DNA of 8,538 nt from Actinomycetota bacterium (GCA_003506065.1 DNXA01000127.1:5551-14088), one strand, 5' to 3'; positions 1-6,406 are shown, numbered from the stretch's first letter. A program made the numbers and translations. The notes: generated by a model from the sequence alone, not told the origin.

Positions 1-313
1 CCTATGCAGTCGCCCGGACAGTGGGTCCCTTCACTCCACGGGCGCCACTGCGCTTGCCGTGCGTGCCCATGGGCTTGCGGTTGACCACCTTGTGATCACC
101 GATTGGCCAGCCGGCCAGCCGGAACTGGCTCAACTCTGCAACATCGAGGATCTGCCCAGCTATGCCCAAGCGCCCGTGAGTGGGGTGCTGGTCCAAGGCA
201 TGGGCACTCTGGATCAGGCTCAGTTTGGGGCTGCGTCCCGATCCGGGCTCGCCCCCGCGCTGGGCGGAGTCTTCAATACGGCAGAATTCGTCGGGCTGGC
301 TTCACGCCCATGA
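1..313 (+). CDS. bioD: Dethiobiotin synthetase, C-terminal part (5' end outside window)
   Basis: ATP-dependent dethiobiotin synthetase closes the ureido ring of 7,8-diaminopelargonic acid with CO2, the step before BioB, in the cytoplasm. The open frame enters from the left edge (codons in phase with base 2) and stops with TGA at 311-313, leaving about 103 residues. Visible family features are the segment [17 protein letters not shown] (position of the usual GLGTLNHT-type motif), the following strand LVITDWPAG, the nucleotide-base contact region [10 protein letters not shown], the strand [11 protein letters not shown], and the C-terminal [10 protein letters not shown]. The P-loop and substrate-binding N-terminal half must lie upstream. 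Bases 59-61 (GTG) could mimic a start, but the homology continues upstream of it, so it is internal. bioB follows after 19 bases, as expected in a bio operon. Assignment rests on recalled family motifs, not on a search. Confidence 0.85.
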   Translation, partial: LCSRPDSGSLHSTGATALAVRAHGLAVDHLVITDWPAGQPELAQLCNIEDLPSYAQAPVSGVLVQGMGTLDQAQFGAASRSGLAPALGGVFNTAEFVGLASRP

Positions 314-317
314 AATC

Positions 318-325
318 AAGGAGAG
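318..325 (+). promoter_or_regulatory. Ribosome binding site fixing the bioB TTG start
   Basis: AAGGAGAG lies seven bases before TTG at 333-335. No ATG or GTG occurs in the bioB frame between here and the first conserved residues, so this strong Shine-Dalgarno sequence decides for the rare TTG start. Confidence 0.8.
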
Positions 326-332
326 TCTGGTT

Positions 333-1346
333 TTGACCACTATTGAATCCCCTCAGGATTTCCTTGCCCGTGCGCGTGCCCAGGTTCTCGACCAGGGCGT
401 CGGCCTCAATCAGGACGATGTGCTTGGGGTGCTGCAGCTCGGTGATGAGTGGGTACCTGATGTGCTGGCTCTTGCGCACGATGTGCGCATGAAGTGGTGC
501 GGCCCCACAGTTGAGGTGGAGGGCATCGTGAGTTTGAAGACCGGCGGTTGCCCAGAGGACTGCCACTTCTGCTCACAGTCTGGACAGTTCGCTTCACCAG
601 TTCGCGCAGTGTGGCTTGATATTCCAAGTTTGGTTGAAGCGGCCAAGGAGACAGCGCTGACGGGTGCCACTGAGTTCTGCATTGTGGCTGCGGTGCGCGG
701 TCCGGACAAGAAGCTCATGGACCAGATTGGCCAAGCGGTCAAGGCAATCAACGAAGCAGTTGAGATCAACATCTCCTGCTCACTGGGCATGCTGACACCC
801 GAACAGGCGCACGAACTGTCGGCGATGGGGGTGCATCGCTACAACCACAATCTGGAAACCGCACGCAGCTACTTCACAAATGTGGTCACCACTCACACGT
901 GGGATGAGCGCTGGGAGACTCTGCGCCTTGTGCATGCTGAAGGCATGGAGGTCTGCTGCGGGGGCATTGTCGGGCTCGGTGAAACCCTTGAGCAGCGCGC
1001 CGAGTTCGCCGTTCAACTGGCTGAACTCAATCCAGCAGAGGTGCCGTTGAATTTCCTGAACCCACGCCCCGGGACTCCGTTTGGCGATCTGGAAGTCATG
1101 GATGGCAAGGAAGCGCTGCGCACCATTGCAGCCTTCCGCCTTGCCTTGCCGCACACCATCTTGCGCTTTGCAGGTGGCCGCGAACTGACACTGGGTGATC
1201 TTGGTGCACAGCAAGGGATGCTCGGTGGCATCAATGCCGTGATCGTTGGCAACTACCTGACGACTCTTGGTCGTCCGGCAGCCGCAGACATCGACATGCT
1301 CCTTGAGCTGAACATGCCTATCAAATCCCTGACGAAGACCCTCTAG
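333..1346 (+). CDS. bioB: Biotin synthase (radical SAM, BsaP-dependent type)
   Basis: BioB converts dethiobiotin to biotin by radical S-adenosylmethionine chemistry, with an auxiliary [2Fe-2S] cluster as sulfur donor. The TTG start gives 337 residues, a normal length. The radical-SAM motif CxxxCxxC is at Cys73, Cys77 and Cys80 (CPEDCHFC). The expected auxiliary-cluster ligands are present by alignment to E. coli BioB: Cys116 (TEFCIVAA), Cys149 (ISCSLGML), Cys208 ([13 protein letters not shown]) and Arg278 (LRFAGGRE). The YNHNLET and [10 protein letters not shown] signatures are also intact. The Cys208-Cys209 doublet, where E. coli has Cys-Ser, matches what I recall of mycobacterial BioB. The gene follows bioD by 19 bases and is followed after 13 bases by bsaP. 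Homologs with this neighbour (M. tuberculosis BioB with Rv1590) are known to need the auxiliary protein, so this enzyme probably does too. Confidence 0.97.
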   Translation: MTTIESPQDFLARARAQVLDQGVGLNQDDVLGVLQLGDEWVPDVLALAHDVRMKWCGPTVEVEGIVSLKTGGCPEDCHFCSQSGQFASPVRAVWLDIPSLVEAAKETALTGATEFCIVAAVRGPDKKLMDQIGQAVKAINEAVEINISCSLGMLTPEQAHELSAMGVHRYNHNLETARSYFTNVVTTHTWDERWETLRLVHAEGMEVCCGGIVGLGETLEQRAEFAVQLAELNPAEVPLNFLNPRPGTPFGDLEVMDGKEALRTIAAFRLALPHTILRFAGGRELTLGDLGAQQGMLGGINAVIVGNYLTTLGRPAAADIDMLLELNMPIKSLTKTL

Positions 1347-1359
1347 CAGAACGGTCTCG

Positions 1360-1548
1360 ATGGTGGTCAAGGAGGAATTCTGCACGCAGTGCGGCGGTGA
1401 ACTGGAGGGTTCGCATGCTGAGTGCGCTCAGGCCGCAGAACTGTCCCCGCCTCGTTACTGCGGTGAATGCGGCCGGCGGATGCAGGTGCAGGTCACACCG
1501 CTGCACTGGCAGGCGCGTTGTTCTGTGCATGGAGAAATCGTCGGATGA
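1360..1548 (+). CDS. bsaP: Biotin synthase auxiliary protein BsaP-like, Cys-rich small protein
   Basis: A 62-residue protein directly downstream of bioB. It has six cysteines: Cys8 and Cys11 (CTQC), Cys22, Cys34 and Cys37 (CGEC), and Cys54, with His19 and His57 as further possible ligands. The C-terminal half runs PPRYC-x2-C-x-RRMQVQVTP-x2-W-x3-C-x2-HG, which matches my memory of the actinobacterial family typified by M. tuberculosis Rv1590. That protein is required by mycobacterial BioB and named biotin synthase auxiliary protein. The two CxxC pairs suggest a metal or Fe-S site, which the sequence alone cannot distinguish. The start is ATG 1360, with GTG 1363 as an alternative. Upstream ribosome binding signal is poor, so translation may be coupled to bioB. 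Its TGA overlaps the P450 ATG. A zinc-ribbon protein of other function is the alternative, made unlikely by position and motif. Confidence 0.85.
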   Translation: MVVKEEFCTQCGGELEGSHAECAQAAELSPPRYCGECGRRMQVQVTPLHWQARCSVHGEIVG

Positions 1549-2816
1549 CTTCAGTTGGCGTGTGTCCTGTCGCGCACGGGCAGGTCAACCTGTTCGATCG
1601 CGCATTCATCGAATCACCGGACGGGCTGCTCGCAGAACTCCGCGAAACGGCGCCGGTGCACTTCGACGAGATCACCGGCTGTTGGTTGGTCAGCAAGCAT
1701 GCTGACATCCGAACCGTGCTGAGCAAGCCTCAGCTTTTCCGCCCGGAGAACGCGCTCACGGCGGTCACACACATCGATCCCTCAGCACTTCGCATTCTTG
1801 CCCGCGTCGGCTTTGAGTTGCCCGCCACGCTCGCAAACAACGGTGGAACCAGCCATGCTGAGTTGCGCAGTCTGGTGCGTCAGTTCTTTGCACCAGCCAT
1901 GATTTCAGCTGTGTTGCCGCTCATTCGCGAACTCGCCAGTGATGCCGCGGAGCTGGTGAAGCAGGATCTGGATGCAGGCGACGAAGCCGATCTCGTTGCG
2001 TTGGTCACGCGCGATCTGCCTGCGCGGGTCCTGATTGCGCTGCTGCATCTGGAAGACATTGATCTTCCGACTTTGAAGCGCTGGAGCTCTGATTCCTTGG
2101 AGCTCTTCTGGGGCAATCCAGATGCGGAACGTCAACGTGAACTCGCCGTACAGGCTGCTGCCTTCTACTCCTGGCTTCGCGGTCGCATCACTTCGGCAGA
2201 TCCCCTGGGATCGAGTCTGTTCTCGGTGCTCGCCGCTCATCGCACTGCGGAAGGGTGTGCGCTGCGCGTTCAGGAATCGATTGGCATCTGCTACTTCCTG
2301 CTTGTCGCAGGCCAGGAGACAACGACGCAATTTCTCTCCACGGTGTTGCGCAAACTGATCGGCCAGCCCGAACTCTGGCGCCGACTGTCGAAGGCGGGCG
2401 CCTTCCCCGATGAGTTGATCGCCTCGGAGTGCGTCGAAGAGGTGTTGCGGCTGGAGACGCCAGTGGTGACGTGGCGGCGGATCACGACCGACGAGGTGCT
2501 GCTGGGTGACCAGGTGCTGCCGGCAGGTGCGCAGGTGCTGCTCATGCTGGCCGGCAGTGGTTCGGACCCTGACGTATTCCAGGACCCTGAGCGCTTCCTG
2601 CCGGGGCGTGATGCCGCACGGCAGCACTTGGCCTTTGGCTTTGGTCGCCACTACTGCCTGGGTGCGACTCTGGCCCGGATGGAGGCCCAGGAGGTTCTGC
2701 TGATCCTGGCTCGTGAACTGCCAGACATCCAGCTGAAGCAAACTCAGCCGCCGATGCTGGGGCTGCTGTCCTTCCGCGCTCCCTTGCGGCTGCTGGTCAC
2801 CAACACTCCTCGGTAG
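1545..2816 (+). CDS. Cytochrome P450 in the biotin operon, possibly BioI-like
   Basis: A complete soluble bacterial P450 of 423 residues with no membrane anchor. Hallmarks in order: C-helix region around HAELRSLVRQFF (104-115); I-helix oxygen-activation motif AGQETT (255-260) with the usual acid-alcohol pair Glu258-Thr259; K-helix ExxR (Glu299, Arg302); the DPERF meander segment (348-352); and the heme loop FGFGRHYCLG with thiolate ligand Cys371. The ATG at 1545 overlaps the bsaP stop (ATGA) and has GGAGA nine bases upstream. No ferredoxin or reductase gene is in the window, so redox partners are elsewhere. Bacillus BioI is a P450 encoded in the bio operon after bioB; it cleaves acyl-ACP to give pimeloyl-ACP. 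Position and coupling suggest a similar task here, but substrate cannot be read from sequence. A P450 hydroxylating an unrelated substrate remains possible. Confidence 0.93.
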   Translation: MTSVGVCPVAHGQVNLFDRAFIESPDGLLAELRETAPVHFDEITGCWLVSKHADIRTVLSKPQLFRPENALTAVTHIDPSALRILARVGFELPATLANNGGTSHAELRSLVRQFFAPAMISAVLPLIRELASDAAELVKQDLDAGDEADLVALVTRDLPARVLIALLHLEDIDLPTLKRWSSDSLELFWGNPDAERQRELAVQAAAFYSWLRGRITSADPLGSSLFSVLAAHRTAEGCALRVQESIGICYFLLVAGQETTTQFLSTVLRKLIGQPELWRRLSKAGAFPDELIASECVEEVLRLETPVVTWRRITTDEVLLGDQVLPAGAQVLLMLAGSGSDPDVFQDPERFLPGRDAARQHLAFGFGRHYCLGATLARMEAQEVLLILARELPDIQLKQTQPPMLGLLSFRAPLRLLVTNTPR

Positions 2817-2831
2817 GGCTGTCATCCCCCT

Positions 2832-2849
2832 GTGAGCTGAATCAGCCAC
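2832..2849 (+). terminator. Weak hairpin after the P450 gene
   Basis: GTG-A-GCTG, loop AAT, CAGC-C-CAC: seven pairs plus one A-C mismatch, 15 bases after the P450 stop and before the next promoter. There is no T-run after it, so it is at best a weak or factor-assisted terminator of the biotin operon. Confidence 0.3.
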
Positions 2850-2858
2850 CCTGTAGTT

Positions 2859-2897
2859 GCATTTGCACGATATAGTCCCTCCACATGTCGCATTTGC
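2859..2897 (+). promoter_or_regulatory. Pair of GCATTTGC repeats flanking the -10 box, candidate operator
   Basis: The octamer GCATTTGC occurs at 2859-2866 and again at 2890-2897, 31 bases apart, close to three helical turns. The surrounding 13-mers TTGCATTTGCACG and TCGCATTTGCGTG agree at 10 positions. One copy lies just upstream of the -10 box and the other begins inside the first codons of the regulator gene. The first copy is also near-symmetric (TGCA-TT-TGCA). This layout suits binding of the encoded HTH-TOBE protein for autoregulation, but the binding is inference and an eight-base repeat can arise by chance. Confidence 0.35.
2871..2876 (+). promoter_or_regulatory. -10 box TATAGT of a likely leaderless mRNA
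   Basis: TATAGT ends eight bases before the ATG at 2885, and there is no Shine-Dalgarno sequence in front of that ATG (CCCTCCAC). A transcript starting six to nine bases after the -10 box would begin at or within two bases of the start codon, i.e. be leaderless, which is common in actinobacteria. The -35 region (about 2848-2853) has no good TTGACA match, which would fit a regulated or activator-dependent promoter. It would drive the regulator-modABC operon. Confidence 0.55.
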
Positions 2898-3277
2898 GTG
2901 TTTCGGAGGCAGCTGAACTTCTTGGCGTGAGCGCAGATACCGTTCGCCGGTGGCTGGATTCAGGCCGACTTCTCCAGGCCACTGGCACCCAGGGACCGCG
3001 CTGTGTTGATGGAGCCAGCCTGGCGGCATTCATGGTCTCCGAAGCCCCCGATGCTCCGGCCCTTCGGCAGTCGGCTCGGAACAGATTTCCGGGCATTGTG
3101 ATTCGGGTGGAACGCGATGGCGTGATGGCCCTTGTCGAGATTCAGGCCGGTCCGCATCGCGTGACGTCGCTCATGAGTCGCGAATCCGCAGACGAACTGG
3201 GCCTGGCCCCGGGTGTTCTCGTCGCGGCAATCATCAAGTCGACCAATGTGGTCGTAGAACTGGAAGACAGGAATTGA
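2885..3277 (+). CDS. HTH-TOBE (Mop domain) molybdate-responsive regulator
   Basis: A 130-residue protein of two parts. Residues 4-28 form an excisionase/MerR-style helix-turn-helix (VSEAAELLGVSADTVRRWLD) followed by a wing-like segment to about 50. After a linker, residues 66-127 form a single TOBE/Mop domain: RNRFPGIVIRVERDGVMA, then VEIQAGPHRVTSLMSRE and a C-terminal IIKSTNVVVE strand. Such domains bind molybdate or tungstate oligomerically in Mop and ModE proteins. The combination indicates a one-component sensor that represses or activates the modABC genes following it; modA begins inside its stop codon. The HTH is unlike the winged helix of E. coli ModE, so it is an analog, not an ortholog. 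A molybdate storage role is the alternative. The ATG has no ribosome binding site, consistent with the leaderless start proposed upstream. Confidence 0.85.
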   Translation: MSHLRVSEAAELLGVSADTVRRWLDSGRLLQATGTQGPRCVDGASLAAFMVSEAPDAPALRQSARNRFPGIVIRVERDGVMALVEIQAGPHRVTSLMSRESADELGLAPGVLVAAIIKSTNVVVELEDRN

Positions 3278-4059
3278 AGAGGCCGCACGGACTTGCAGCG
3301 GTCATCTCGATCCTGCTGGTGGTGGTCTTCGGGTCCAATCCCTCCCAAGCGGCACCCACTCCACGCCCCGCTTCAGTTCCAGTCGGCTCCATCACAGTTT
3401 CGGCTGCGGCTTCGCTCACTGATGTGCTCCCAGTGATCGCCGACGCCTTCGTGAAGAAGTACCCCGGCACTTCAGTGAAGTTCAACTTTGCTGGCAGCTC
3501 TGCGCTTGTCCAGCAGATCATCGCCGGAGCGCCTGTCGATGTGCTTGCTACGGCATCGGAGCCGACGATGCGGACAGCAGTCACTGCAGGAAGCGTTGGC
3601 GCACCATTGCTATTTGCCAGGAACTCGATGGCCATTGCGACGCCTCCCGGCAATCCCGCGAAAATTGCAGGGCCTTGGAGTCTGAGCCGAGATGGTGTGC
3701 TGGTGGCTCAGTGTGTAATTGCAGTGCCCTGCGGAACTGCAGCTCGCGATTTGCTCGCCAAGAATGGCGTCACCGTGCGCCCCGTGACTCTGGAACTGGA
3801 TGTGCGCGCAGTGCTTGCGAAGGTGATGGCAGGTGAAGTTGATGCGGGCATTGTCTACGTCACCGATGTGCGAGCTGTTGGTTCAAAGGTTGTGTCGGTT
3901 GCCATTCCGTCTGAACGCAATGTCATGACTTCATACCCAGTTGCCGCAGTGCGTGACTCGGCGAATCCAATCGCAGCGCAGGCATTTGTGAACTACTTGC
4001 GCTACACCCCTTCAGCGCAGGGCATCCTGCGCGCATATGGCTTCGCCAAACCCTGGTGA
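3274..4059 (+). CDS. modA: Molybdate ABC transporter substrate-binding protein
   Basis: Extracytoplasmic molybdate/tungstate-binding protein of the ModABC importer, 261 residues. The start is TTG 3274, overlapping the regulator stop (TTGA), with GGAAGA six bases upstream. An N-terminal signal peptide is visible: basic KRPHG, hydrophobic LAAVISILLVVVF, and a likely signal peptidase I site after SQA (about residue 26). No lipobox cysteine is present, although ModA of monoderm bacteria is usually lipid-anchored. By alignment to E. coli ModA the oxyanion contacts are Ser47 (AAASLTD), Ser75 or Ser76 (FAGSSALVQQ), the backbone near Cys153 (VPCG), Val178 (ELDVRAV) and Tyr195 (GIVYVTD). Cys147 and Cys153 are close enough to form a disulfide outside the cell. 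The C-terminal YLRYTPSAQGILRAYGF segment is typical of the family. Confidence 0.95.
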   Translation: MKRPHGLAAVISILLVVVFGSNPSQAAPTPRPASVPVGSITVSAAASLTDVLPVIADAFVKKYPGTSVKFNFAGSSALVQQIIAGAPVDVLATASEPTMRTAVTAGSVGAPLLFARNSMAIATPPGNPAKIAGPWSLSRDGVLVAQCVIAVPCGTAARDLLAKNGVTVRPVTLELDVRAVLAKVMAGEVDAGIVYVTDVRAVGSKVVSVAIPSERNVMTSYPVAAVRDSANPIAAQAFVNYLRYTPSAQGILRAYGFAKPW

Positions 4060-4859
4060 GCAGTTCAGCGCGACCTCGGGCACCGTGGTTCCTTGTCGTG
4101 CTTGCATTGCTCGCACTTGCGCTTTTGATCGCCCCGCTCGTTGCTCTACTGACGCGAGCGCCCTGGGGTTCCTTCGCTGAGATCCTCACTTCGCCGGTGG
4201 CCCGAGATGCCCTTCGACTGTCGGTCATCACCGCCACAGCGGCGACCGCGCTGGCCACGGTGCTGGGAGTGCCGCTTGCGTGGCTGATCGCACGCAGCGG
4301 GCTGCCGGGCACGGGTGTGGCTCGCAGCCTTGTGCTGGTACCGCTGCTCATTCCACCGGTGGTGTCTGGCGTGGCCTTGCTGGCGGCATTTGGCCGACGA
4401 GGTGCTTTGGGGCAATTCCTCTATGACCACTTCGGCTTCCAACTGCCCTTCACCACGGCGGGGGTCGTGCTGGCGGAGGCATTCGTAGCGATGCCGTTCC
4501 TTGTCATCGCCGTCGAAGGTGGCTTTCGCTCGCTCAATTCGCAATTTGAAGAGGCAGCAGCGACCCTCGGAGCATCCTCCTGGACCACTTTTCGTCGGGT
4601 GACGCTGCCATTGGTAGCTCCGGCTCTTGGTGCTGGCATGGTGCTGTGCTGGGCCCGCGCCCTAGGTGAGTTCGGTGCGACCATCACCTTCGCCGGCAAC
4701 TTCCCTGGCGTCACCCAGACAATGCCGTTGGCGGTCTACCAGGCCCTGGAGAGCGACCCGTCTGTTGCAATCGCGCTGAGCCTGATGCTGATTGCCATCT
4801 GTGTTGTGGTGCTCATCGCTCTGCGCGGCCGAATCATCCGACCTTTGGCGACGGCATGA
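4056..4859 (+). CDS. modB: Molybdate ABC transporter permease
   Basis: Inner-membrane channel subunit of the molybdate importer, 267 residues, normal for the family. It starts at GTG 4056, overlapping the modA stop (GTGA), with no clear Shine-Dalgarno sequence, so translation is probably coupled to modA. Hydrophobic segments are seen near 11-33, 55-76, 88-110, 129-152, 191-206 and 239-256. The coupling loop that contacts ModC is the EAA-type motif EEAAATLGASSWTTFRRVTLPL at about 166-187. The ModB signature follows: ARALGEFGATITFAGNFPG (about 203-221) and QTMPLAVY. A CysT/TupB-type permease is the alternative family, but the neighbours settle the substrate as molybdate or tungstate. Confidence 0.95.
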   Translation: MSSSARPRAPWFLVVLALLALALLIAPLVALLTRAPWGSFAEILTSPVARDALRLSVITATAATALATVLGVPLAWLIARSGLPGTGVARSLVLVPLLIPPVVSGVALLAAFGRRGALGQFLYDHFGFQLPFTTAGVVLAEAFVAMPFLVIAVEGGFRSLNSQFEEAAATLGASSWTTFRRVTLPLVAPALGAGMVLCWARALGEFGATITFAGNFPGVTQTMPLAVYQALESDPSVAIALSLMLIAICVVVLIALRGRIIRPLATA

Positions 4860-5935
4860 ATGTCCTTGCTCGCTTCACCCTCGAACGCGAAGCCTTCACT
4901 TTGAGAGTTGACCTCGCACTGCGCGCAGGTGAAGTCACAGCGATTGTTGGACCCAACGGTGCGGGCAAGACGAGTCTGCTGCGTGCCCTCGCTGGTTTGG
5001 AGCGTATTTCAGCTGGCGAGATTCGTCTCGATGAGCGCATTGTCGATGATGCGAGGAAAGTATTCGTTGGGCCCAAGGATCGATCCTCCGGCTACGTATT
5101 TCAGAACTATGTGCTTTTCCCGCATCTGAGCGTGCTTGAGAATGTCGCATTCGGACTGCGGTCGCGTGGAGCCAAGCGCCGGGAAGCACGACAGCGTGCC
5201 GAGCGATTGTTGCTTCGCATGGGAATAGCCAGTCTGGCTGCCCGAAGGCCCTCGAGTCTGTCCGGCGGACAAGCGCAAAGAGTCGCGCTGGCTCGCGCGC
5301 TCGCGAGCCAACCAGCATTGCTCTTTCTCGACGAGCCGCTGTCGGCGGCGGATGCCGAGACGAAGAACGAGCTCCGAGCAGGTCTCGTTGAACGACTCGC
5401 TGAATTTCAAGGCTGCTGTGTTGTTGTGACACACGACCCCATTGATGCCATGCTCTTCGCCGATCGAGTGATCGTCCTGGAGGATGGCCAGGTCGTGCAG
5501 GATGATTCCCCCGCTGGCATCGCATCCCACCCCCACACGAATTACGTTGCGGCTCTGTTGAGTGTGAATCTCATACGAGGCAGCGCGAGCAACGGTGTGC
5601 TCGTCCAGCAAGAGGGGGCAGTGATGCACATTGCTGATCACTCACTCGATGGTCCAGCGGCAGCTGTGATCAGGCCCGAGGCTGTGGCGATTCACCGGGA
5701 GCAGCCGCAGGGCAGTGCCCGCAATGTCTGGAGGGGGGTTGTCACCTTGATCCAGCCGTGGGAGGAGCAGATCCGTGTACACGTGCAAGCCGAGCCGCCG
5801 ATGATTGCCACGATCACTGCGGATGCGCTTGCTGAACTCGCGTTGGTCCCTGGATCGGATGTGTGGTTGAGCGCCAAGGCAGTCGACGTACGTGCGTACC
5901 CGCTGGCTCTGCCCAGTGTCGGTGTGCAGGAATAG
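4856..5935 (+). CDS. modC: Molybdate ABC transporter ATP-binding protein
   Basis: Cytoplasmic ATPase driving molybdate import, 359 residues. The ATG overlaps the modB stop (ATGA). Nucleotide-binding domain elements in order: Walker A GPNGAGKTS (32-40, Lys38), Q-loop Gln83 in YVFQNYVLFPHLSV, signature LSGGQAQR (135-142), Walker B LLFLDEP (155-161, Asp159, catalytic Glu160), and switch His193 (VTHDP). The D-loop reads SAADAET where most relatives have S/A-A-L-D, a small departure. Residues from about 288 to 350 form a C-terminal TOBE domain (ARNVWRGVVTLIQ to SAKAVDVRAYPL), the usual oxyanion-sensing regulatory part of ModC. The segment between (about 240-285) resembles the first half of the accessory domain and includes VIRPEAVAI. 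All catalytic residues are present, so it should be active. Confidence 0.95.
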   Translation: MNVLARFTLEREAFTLRVDLALRAGEVTAIVGPNGAGKTSLLRALAGLERISAGEIRLDERIVDDARKVFVGPKDRSSGYVFQNYVLFPHLSVLENVAFGLRSRGAKRREARQRAERLLLRMGIASLAARRPSSLSGGQAQRVALARALASQPALLFLDEPLSAADAETKNELRAGLVERLAEFQGCCVVVTHDPIDAMLFADRVIVLEDGQVVQDDSPAGIASHPHTNYVAALLSVNLIRGSASNGVLVQQEGAVMHIADHSLDGPAAAVIRPEAVAIHREQPQGSARNVWRGVVTLIQPWEEQIRVHVQAEPPMIATITADALAELALVPGSDVWLSAKAVDVRAYPLALPSVGVQE

Positions 5936-5944
5936 ATTTGCCGC

Positions 5945-6406
5945 ATGTCTGAATGGACTGAAATCTTGGAGGCAATTGGCCTAGCGCTGGCTGGCGAGCG
6001 TGACGCAGGGCAAGCGCAGTTGAGGGACTGTTGGGAACGCACCACCGATCAGCAACACGCGCAGCGATGCGTCCTGGCCCACTATCTGGCAGATCTTGAA
6101 TCTGAACTTGAAGCCGAAATCGCCTGGGACGAACGCGCGATCAACGAGTTCTCCGACGTTGGTGAATTCGATCTCGTCCCGATCGGCATCTCCTCGGCCG
6201 CAGCGATGGCTCCTTCGCTCCACCTGAATCTTGGCGACGGATATCTTCGCGCCTCGCGAATTGCCGAAGCGCGCACCCAGGTGGTGAGCGGCATCGCCTC
6301 AAGCGGTTTGCTGGACGACACGGGCTATGGGGCACTCATCCGAAGTGGGCTGGATCGCTTGCTTGCCAAGGTCGAGCTTGCGGAGGACTCATCGGCTGGC
6401 CTTTGA
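5945..6406 (+). CDS. Small helical-repeat (TPR-like) protein, unknown function
   Basis: A soluble acidic protein of 153 residues with no signal peptide, membrane segment or recognisable catalytic motif. It looks all-alpha. Two stretches have tetratricopeptide-like helix pairs: about 38-68 (AHYLADLESELEAEIAWDERAI) and 90-116 (PSLHLNLGDGYLRASRIAEAR). The C-terminus (LLDDTGYGALIRSGLDRLLAK) is a further helix. Similar small proteins occur, as I recall, in other actinobacteria without assigned function. The ATG is nine bases after the modC stop and lacks a good ribosome binding site; GCAGGAA lies 12 bases upstream, rather far. It is probably the last gene of the mod operon, but a link to molybdate is only positional. 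TAGATT at 5933-5938 could be a weak -10 box for its own leaderless transcript. Confidence 0.7.
   Translation: MSEWTEILEAIGLALAGERDAGQAQLRDCWERTTDQQHAQRCVLAHYLADLESELEAEIAWDERAINEFSDVGEFDLVPIGISSAAAMAPSLHLNLGDGYLRASRIAEARTQVVSGIASSGLLDDTGYGALIRSGLDRLLAKVELAEDSSAGL

Noticed and set aside
59..61. GTG as the start of a short separate gene at the left edge
   Set aside because: BioD-like sequence continues upstream in the same frame to base 2, so the GTG is an internal codon.
2817..2884. A molybdenum-cofactor riboswitch ahead of the mod operon
   Set aside because: The gap is only 68 bases, and the likely transcription start is at the ATG, leaving no leader to hold an aptamer.
1905..3029. A 374-codon open frame on the minus strand opposite the P450 gene
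   Set aside because: It mirrors the P450 codons, has no ribosome binding site or recognisable family, and crosses the promoter and start of the next gene; it is an effect of GC-rich coding DNA.
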